Shown piece after piece: positions 58,091 to 64,000 of a stretch of DNA of 64,000 bases (position 1 is the stretch's first letter; every line of letters begins with the position of its first letter). The DNA is from Suillus spraguei (taxonomy: Eukaryota; Basidiomycota; Agaricomycetes; Boletales; Suillaceae), in assembly GCA_016800925.1 (NCBI GenBank), contig JABCPU010000287.1, positions 23,125-87,124 of the forward strand. The letters run 5' to 3'. A program made the position numbers and the translations under genes. The notes beneath the pieces are model-generated. The model made no database searches. It was not told the DNA's origin and saw only the letters and a list, made by a program, of their open reading frames with translations.

Positions 58091-58470
58091 AATCCTAAGC
58101 ACCGAGTTCCGGACGACTCCCAATCACCGAGGTCCGGCACCCAGGTATCAATCATTGGTAGTTGGTATTAGAGATTAGGGTTTGTGCATCATCTAAAATA
58201 AATTGGAAATGTCATTGTTATACATGAAAAATTCAGTGTTCACATGATGTAAGTATGTGAATGAATATCCAAATATTACGACACCTGATCACCGAGTTCC
58301 GGATGAATCCCAATCACCGAGCTCCAGACCCCGGAATCAATAATTGGCTGTTGGAATGTGACAATTGGGTGTGTGCATCATCTAAAATCAATTGGAAATG
58401 TCATTGTTATACATGAAAAATTCAGTGGTGAACATGATGTAAGTATGTGAATGAATATCCAAATATTTAC
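58091..58470. repeat. Tandem duplication, ~189-bp unit
   Basis: Two head-to-tail units share CACCGAGTTCCGGA, GCATCATCTAAAAT (58186 and 58375) and TACATGAAAAATTCAGTG, then GATGTAAGTATGTGAATGAA. The match is strongest in the second half of each unit. Noncoding. Confidence 0.8.
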
Positions 58471-58531
58471 ATATGGGGTTGATCATCACACTTTTCAATG
58501 AGGGTATCTAATACAAGCAGCAATTCAGAGC

Positions 58532-59481
58532 TCATCTGCTTGGCCCTTTGCAACTCCAGAGGTCCATATCAGCTCTTCTGAGTTTGTCGGATGTGTCAGC
58601 CCAAGCCACTCGGAATGGTCGGTCAGCCTCGAGGAGTTGATGTACGGTAGGCTCCAGAAGATGGCCATGACACTGTTGGTAATGGTCCAGGCGATCCAGA
58701 ATCGATTCAACTTAAAGAAAATTAGCAGAAAGATACATGATGAACAATTAAATACTCAATTCTGTTTGATCATATGACCCTAGGGGCATGAACTCCCTAA
58801 GCATGGCATGCAGGTCTTCATTGCTGAGTTCTGGTATGGGGGACTGACGTTTAGGAGGTGTTGCATGTGCTTGGGACATCACATCAACAATAACAATGAG
58901 ATGGTATGGATGAACTCACCTGGAATTGCTATTCCTGGGATAGCCGGAGCATCAATCTCAACATCAGCACATTCCGGTGCTTCATCACAATCAATAAGAT
59001 CATCATCAGGCCCTAGGTACAAGTCTGGATCGTTGAACAAAGGCAGTTCCTCAGGCTGAGCCAGGCATAAATGATCTGGATGGATTGAATGAACATCCAC
59101 AGTTGGATTATCTAAATGTGAATTGAGAAACCTACCAGGAACTGCATCCAAGACATCCGGAACACCTGATGACCCAGAATCATAGTCGATCTCATCATCC
59201 GGCCCAAGGTATACATCTTCACATGGATCTAATAAATATCCAGTCAATTGTAAGATACACTCAAAGCAACACATACCTGATGAAATCCGGGACTCAGTCT
59301 CATCATCCGGCCCAAGGTATACATCATCCAGTGCATCTGGTCCATCTCCGGTCAATTGAGAGCTGTACTGAAAGCACAACATACCTAGTAAAATCCGGGA
59401 GTCGGTTGAGTCATCCACATCCATTGAGTTGTATTCAGTGACCGGAGGTTCATAAAATCTGACTGCTGGTTGAGATCTCAT
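58532..59481 (-). CDS. Uncharacterised acidic protein with repeated YLGPDDE motif
   Basis: Minus strand from ATG 59481 (MRSQPAVRFYEPPVTEYNSM). Small exons: after SRILL a short GT-AG intron, then DGPDALDDVYLGPDDE; after SRISS a second intron, then DPCEDVYLGPDDEIDYDSG; later DPDLYLGPDDDLIDCD. After AIAIPG (donor at about 58920) there is a further intron and PPKRQSPIPELSNEDLHAM, then an intron of about 48 nt to ESILDRLDHYQQCHGHLLEP and WADTSDKLRRADMDLW, ending at TGA 58532-58534. Exon-intron units have been duplicated in tandem. No domain recognised. It is divergent from the gene at 59700 and separated from it by 218 bases, so the two may share a promoter. Confidence 0.6.
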
Positions 59482-59699
59482 GATGTCTGATCAACTGATC
59501 AAACTGATTGATAACTGATAACTTCGAAGTTCAACACATGGCTGGCAACGGCCAAAAGTTGAACCACAACCAAACAAAGACAAACAATCAACGCTTATCA
59601 AGATCGTCCTTCAATTGTCTGGTTTCCTTTGAAACTTCATCCTAGTGATAACAGATTTCAAACTTATCTCAAGCTTTCACATCTTTCAACTCAATCCAA
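59482..59699. promoter_or_regulatory. Putative bidirectional promoter region
   Basis: 218 bases between the ATGs of two divergent genes. It contains overlapping TTGATCAGTTGATCA-type words at 59490-59515 (TGATCAACTGATCAAACTGA) and a short CT-rich leader in front of the plus-strand start. No TATA box seen. Confidence 0.4.
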
Positions 59700-61777
59700 A
59701 TGTCTACTCCAGTTCAAACCTCTTTGGCTGGTCTCAAGGCAACCACTGCTCAGATTGTGGGCATCATCGCCGGGGCGCGGCTCATGCCTGCCGGCACTGG
59801 CCAAGCCCACCTTGCTCTGACAGCACAAGTCACTAATCTTGTGGTAAGTATCATTCATGTGTTAATTTTACTTTTGGTTTTTCTAAGATCTGTTTAGGCT
59901 GAGATAGTCAGGGAGCATGAGAAAGGGCCTTACATGCCCAGCATCATTGCATCCTGCTCCAAGGAGTTGATGAGAGTCAGGTCCATGACGACCCCCGGGT
60001 GTTGAAACACTCCTGGCGCAGCAAGATTCATGCCTGGGAGGCTTTAGGTGACCATTCAGGTGATCTCCCTGTCATGCCTAACCCTTCCATTGGCCCAATC
60101 ACTGTGGACCTTCCCTCCCCACCCGTCATCGCCGGCAATGTCACTGGTTCTTCCACCCATGCCACCTCCGAGCTCCAGGACAAAGGAAATGGTAAGGCGG
60201 TTGTTGCTGACCCAGAGCCGGAGGTGGAAGGGAGCAGGAAGAGGAAGTCCCCCATGATGTCTGGACACTCTTCCTCACCTCCGAAGTCGGCCAAGAAGGG
60301 TCGCAAGCGGGTCAAGGCAACTTGCCATGTGAAGCAGAAGGTGCTTGTGGAGTCAGAAGATGATGAAGACACAATCATTCAGGTATGTCGTCCAGCTCAT
60401 TGTTTTCATTCTCTCAATTTTCTGTAGCCTATTTCGAGTGGAGTGCCGGCGCTCAACGTTCCCCGGCCTTCCACAATTGGTGTAGGGATGCCTCATTCCC
60501 TCGTTCACCACATTCCCCAAAGAAGCAATTGTTTGGTCCTGCTTCAGTAAGTAATATTTAGTTGTCTGGCACATGGAAAAATGCTTATATATCATCAGCT
60601 CATTGCCGGCAGTCCACCCAAGGTGATGGTGAGTCATCATTCTTTGTCCGGACCTTCCGCCTGTACTTACCCATTGTCAGGCCACCTCCGGCAGTCGTCC
60701 GGAGGTCGTGGAGACTCCCCAGGCAATGTCCAGCACTCAGGCTGAGGAACCTGCTGTCATGGATACAGGTGATATTCTCATTCCCAGCCCAGTGAGTACT
60801 CTAATGAATTCCAATGAGTCCATCAACTAATGGAACCCACAGAACAACCCCTGCCATTATTGCACCCAGGAGAAGTGGCCCTGCGCCACTCGGTTGGTCA
60901 GGAGGACCCGTGCCCCATGTTTGTCGTGCGTCCGCTGCGCCACCAAGAAGATCAAATGTGTCCCAGCATCCATGGGATCCCCGCCAAAACGTATTCGAGG
61001 GAAGTCTACCACCTGGCAGGCTCGCTCCAGGACACCTTCCAGAGCTCCCTCCAATGCGCCGGCTGCCTCGCAGTCAATCTCGTGGCCCCTCCGGCACTCC
61101 GGCTGTCCCTGCTGTGACCACACCCAAGGCACAGTCCCGTGGGCGCAGCAAGACAATCACTGCCCCCAAGACACCTGCACCTGCATCAGCTTGTGAGTCA
61201 CCCCAATTGTCTATGACCATCTGACCTTATCTTTCACTTAGCTATTCCGTCTTCGAGCGCCGCAGTGCCTCGTCCGGCACTCGATGTGCCCATGCCGGAT
61301 CTCCATTCCATGGCAATTGCGATTCGGGATGGTGCCGCTCGAATTGCTCTTCTTGAGGCTCGTGTGGCGGAGCAGGATGGTAAGATTGATACCCTGCAAT
61401 GCCTCCATGAGGGCCTTCGTCGCAAAGTCATGGACCGGCACCCTTCATTTCCACTTCCCGACTCTCCTGTCAATGCAACCTTTTTGCTTGATCAATCTGT
61501 CCCCCTGGCCATCTCACCCCTCCCATCTGCACTTGCTCCCCTCATTGACTTGGATATGGCAGGAATGGAGCCTCCATCTCCGAAAGTCCAGCCAGCATCT
61601 ATCATTGAGGGTCTCATATTTGAGCTGAGCCAGATTCAGCCTGAGGGTCCACAAATGTCCGGCGAACTTGTGGACCCAGATGATCCGGGCAACCTTGTCC
61701 CAGAATATGATTCTGATGATATGGATGTTGAGGTGAAGGTTGAACCCTCTGCTGATGAGGGTGAAATGGCTACATAA
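59700..61777 (+). CDS. Uncharacterised multi-exon protein with twin-Cys module and coiled coil
   Basis: Exon 1 59700-59843 (MSTPVQTSLAGLKATTAQIV), 54-nt intron, exon 2 59898-60382 (EIVREHEKGPYMPSIIASC; HSWRSKIHAWEALGDHSGDL; basic KSAKKGRKRVKATCH), intron to 60427, then smaller exons. An exon from about 60842 encodes CHYCTQEKWPC and CVRCATKKIKC, a double C-x2-C-x6-C module, followed by Arg/Ser/Pro-rich sequence (RTPSRAPSNAPAASQS). The last exon, about 61242-61777, holds a coiled coil (MAIAIRDGAARIALLEARV, EQDGKIDTLQCLHEGLRRKV) and an acidic tail ending EGEMAT. The literal frame is broken at a C5 run (59993-59997) and probably at a G run (60485-60487). The Cys module resembles that of the antisense gene in the gypsy element. 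Function unknown; possibly a DNA-binding protein of a multicopy family. Confidence 0.6.
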
Positions 61778-61959
61778 GTGTATGTTCATAGATGTATATA
61801 CAATGTTTGAATGAATGTCAGTGCTGGATGCCAAGTCCGGAAATCCGGAACTGGACAATGGAGATTCACAATGGATATTTCGCGAATTCCGGATATCCGG
61901 CTACCTGAAATACAACACACAATTTAAAGAATTTGAAACATATCTGTCGAGTTACCTTG

Positions 61960-64000
61960 TGCCGGGTGCTGGGTCACATTGTGAAACATATCATTCCATA
62001 TATCTTAAGTGCCGAACCCCGGACCCCAGGACCCTGGAGTTGGGACTCATCACCATGTGACAGATATCGATCCACATATTTGATGTGCTGAACCCCGAAC
62101 TCTGGCACTCGGGAGTTAGAACAATGTGAGGCAATACAAAGATATTGATTGACACATGTTCAGTGCCGAACCCCGAACTCCGGCACCCGGCACTCGGGAC
62201 TTGGGCCTTGGAACTTATAACAATGTGAAAGATGTCGATGCACATTTTCTATCACTGAACCCCGAACCCCGGCACCCGGGAGTTAGAAACATGTGAGGCA
62301 ATACCAAGATATTGATTTACACGTGGGGAGTGCCGAACCCCGAACTCCAGCTCCCGGCAGTTAGGAATCTGGACTCGGGACTCATGACCATGTGAAAGAT
62401 ATCGATCCACATATTTAACCACCCAACCCCGAACCCCAGCACCCCAGAGTGAGAACAATGTGAGTCAATACAAAGATATTGATGTACACATGTTGAATGC
62501 CGAACCCCGAACTCCGGCACCCGGCACTCGGGACTCGGGACTTGGTACTCATAACAATGAGACAGATATCGATCCACATATTTTAACACCGACCCCCAAA
62601 CCCCACCACCCGTGAGTTAGAACCATGTGAGGCAATACAAAGTTGAGTCCCGAACCCTGAGCTCCGGCGCCCTGGAGTTAGCACAATGTGAGGCAACACC
62701 ATGATATTGATTTACACATGTTGAGTGCCGAACCCCGAGCTCCGGCACCTGGGAGTTAGCACAATGTGAGGCAATACCATGATATGGATTTACACATGTT
62801 GAGTGCTGAACCCCGAGCTCCGGCACCCGGCACTCAGGGATCGGCACTCAACTTGTGTAAATCAATATCATGGTGTTGCCTCACATTGTGCTAACTCCAG
62901 GGCGCCGGAGCTCGGGGTTCGGCACTCAACATGTGTAAATCCATATCATGGTATTGCCTCACATTGTGCTAACTCCCGGGTGCCGGAGCTCAGGGTTCGG
63001 CACTCAACATGTGTAAATCAATATCATGGTGTTGCCTCACATTGTGCTAACTCCTGGGTGCTGGGAGCTCGGGGTTCGGCACTCAACATGTGTAAATCAA
63101 TATCATGGTGTTGCCTCACATTGTGCTAACTCCCGGGTGCCGGAGCTCGGGTTCAGCAGTCAAAACAATGTGAAAGACCTCGATCCACATATTTTATGTG
63201 CCGAACCCCAAACTCCAGCACCCGGCACTCAGGACTCCAGACTTCCGAGCTCCGGCACCCGGCACTCGGCACTCGGGACTTGGTACTCATAATGTGAAAG
63301 ATCTTGAGCAACATATTGTCAGTGCTGAACCCTGAACCCCGGCACCCAGCACTCGCGACTCGGGACTCAGAACAATGTGAGGCAATAGACACCTATTGAT
63401 CCACACATTCTAAGTGCCGAACTCCGAACTCCGAAATCTGGTAGTCTACTATTTAGGGGTTCGCAGTTCGGTACTCGGGCTTTTGCACTTGAGACCGAAA
63501 ACAATGTTAGGCAATAAAATGACTTTGATCCACACATTTTTGGTAGATATCTTTTTCATCTCAAATCTTGAATCTCGAGTGCCAAACCCCGAATCCCAAA
63601 ATCTGGTAGTCTACAATTTCGGGGTTCGGTCCTCGGGACTCAGACACATGTCAGGCAACAACAAAACTTTGATCCACACATTTTTGGTAGATGTCTGTTT
63701 TGTCTCGAATCTCGAGTTTCTAGTTTCTAGTTTCAGTACTCTGCACCCACACCCGGCACTCAGCACTAGATGACTCCACACATGGACTTTAAATCTTTCA
63801 CCTTGTGTGTTGTGTTTCGGGTGTCCGGGTATCTGGAATTCAGGAAATCTCTAGTTTGCATCTCCAGTTTCGAGTTCCTGGATTCGGGACTTGGCACCTG
63901 GCACCCGGCACCTCAATTATCGATGAATGTCAGACATGATGAATTCAGGTTTTCGTGCTTCAGGGTTTAGATTTGGTGGTTGGATGGTAGGTATATGCAC
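61960..64000. repeat. Dimeric satellite array, ~165-170 bp period, with orientation switch
   Basis: Two alternating ~80-bp monomers. Type A carries GTTAGAACAATGTGAGGCAA and GATATTGATTTACACATGTT; type B carries GGACTCGGGACTTGGTACTC and GATATCGATCCACATATTT. Both share CCGAACCCCGAACTCCGGCA. Same-type starts at 62163, 62333 and 62500 give periods of 170 and 167; the decayed right end (63435 and 63600) still shows about 165. Near 62800-62845 the units switch to the opposite strand and stay inverted until about 63150. The array reaches the window edge. Confidence 0.85.
62640..63150. repeat. Inverted repeat inside the satellite
   Basis: Units at 62650-62820 (GAGTTAGCACAATGTGAGGC, GATTTACACATGTTGAGTGC) recur as reverse complements from 62840 to about 63150 (GCACTCAACATGTGTAAATC, GCCTCACATTGTGCTAACTC). 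From the centre outward the unit subtypes are not in mirror order, so it is an inverted array rather than one perfect palindrome. Confidence 0.85.

Noticed and set aside
62119..63129. Short frames with repeated STCVNQYHG-like peptide in the satellite
   Set aside because: They arise from reading the ~80-bp satellite monomers in frame; no start context, and they occur on both strands.

Overview
The window looks like a basidiomycete fungus, most likely an agaricomycete. Genes carry many short GT-AG introns (mostly 45-62 nt), there is an intron-containing tRNA-Pro, and the recognisable proteins (CON7-type zinc finger, FuA-like glutathione transferase, ELMO protein, Plavaka-like transposase, chromodomain gypsy element) fit that group. 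The species cannot be named from the sequence.

Layout. Bases 1-24,000 are a gene-containing arm: a CON7-type C2H2 regulator (2371-4357,+), an F-box/RCC1 protein of the SAF1 type (7450-9581,+), a glutathione S-transferase (9952-10756,+), tRNA-Pro(AGG) (11397-11478,-), two uncharacterised proteins (11862-13994,- and 14382-15910,-), an ELMO/CED-12 protein (17107-20045,+), methylenetetrahydrofolate reductase (20421-22600,-) and a small DUF202 membrane protein (23106-23533,-). These are ordinary unrelated housekeeping or regulatory genes, not a cluster.

Bases 24,000-64,000 are a repeat compartment: a 70-bp minisatellite; a decayed Ty1/copia element with a MITE in its 5' LTR and a primer site matching the initiator-tRNA anticodon arm; a gag-only LTR element with LTR-in-LTR-in-LTR nesting; a decayed Plavaka-like transposase gene broken by two solo LTRs; a young chromodomain gypsy element; two divergent uncharacterised genes; and a dimeric satellite running to the right edge.

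The most interesting object is the gypsy element (49578-57514). It shows a slippery heptamer plus stem-loop at the gag/pol junction, an 11-nt Tf1-like self-priming complementarity, and an antisense, two-intron gene between pol and the 3' LTR encoding a coiled-coil protein with a twin C-x2-C-x6-C module. A similar cysteine module is found in the neighbouring gene at 59700-61777.

A caution for all gene models: at least eight otherwise intact reading frames (host genes and the young element) are each broken by what looks like a single missing base in a short homopolymer. All go in the same direction, which points to consensus errors rather than pseudogenes. Coordinates below are those of the sequence as given.
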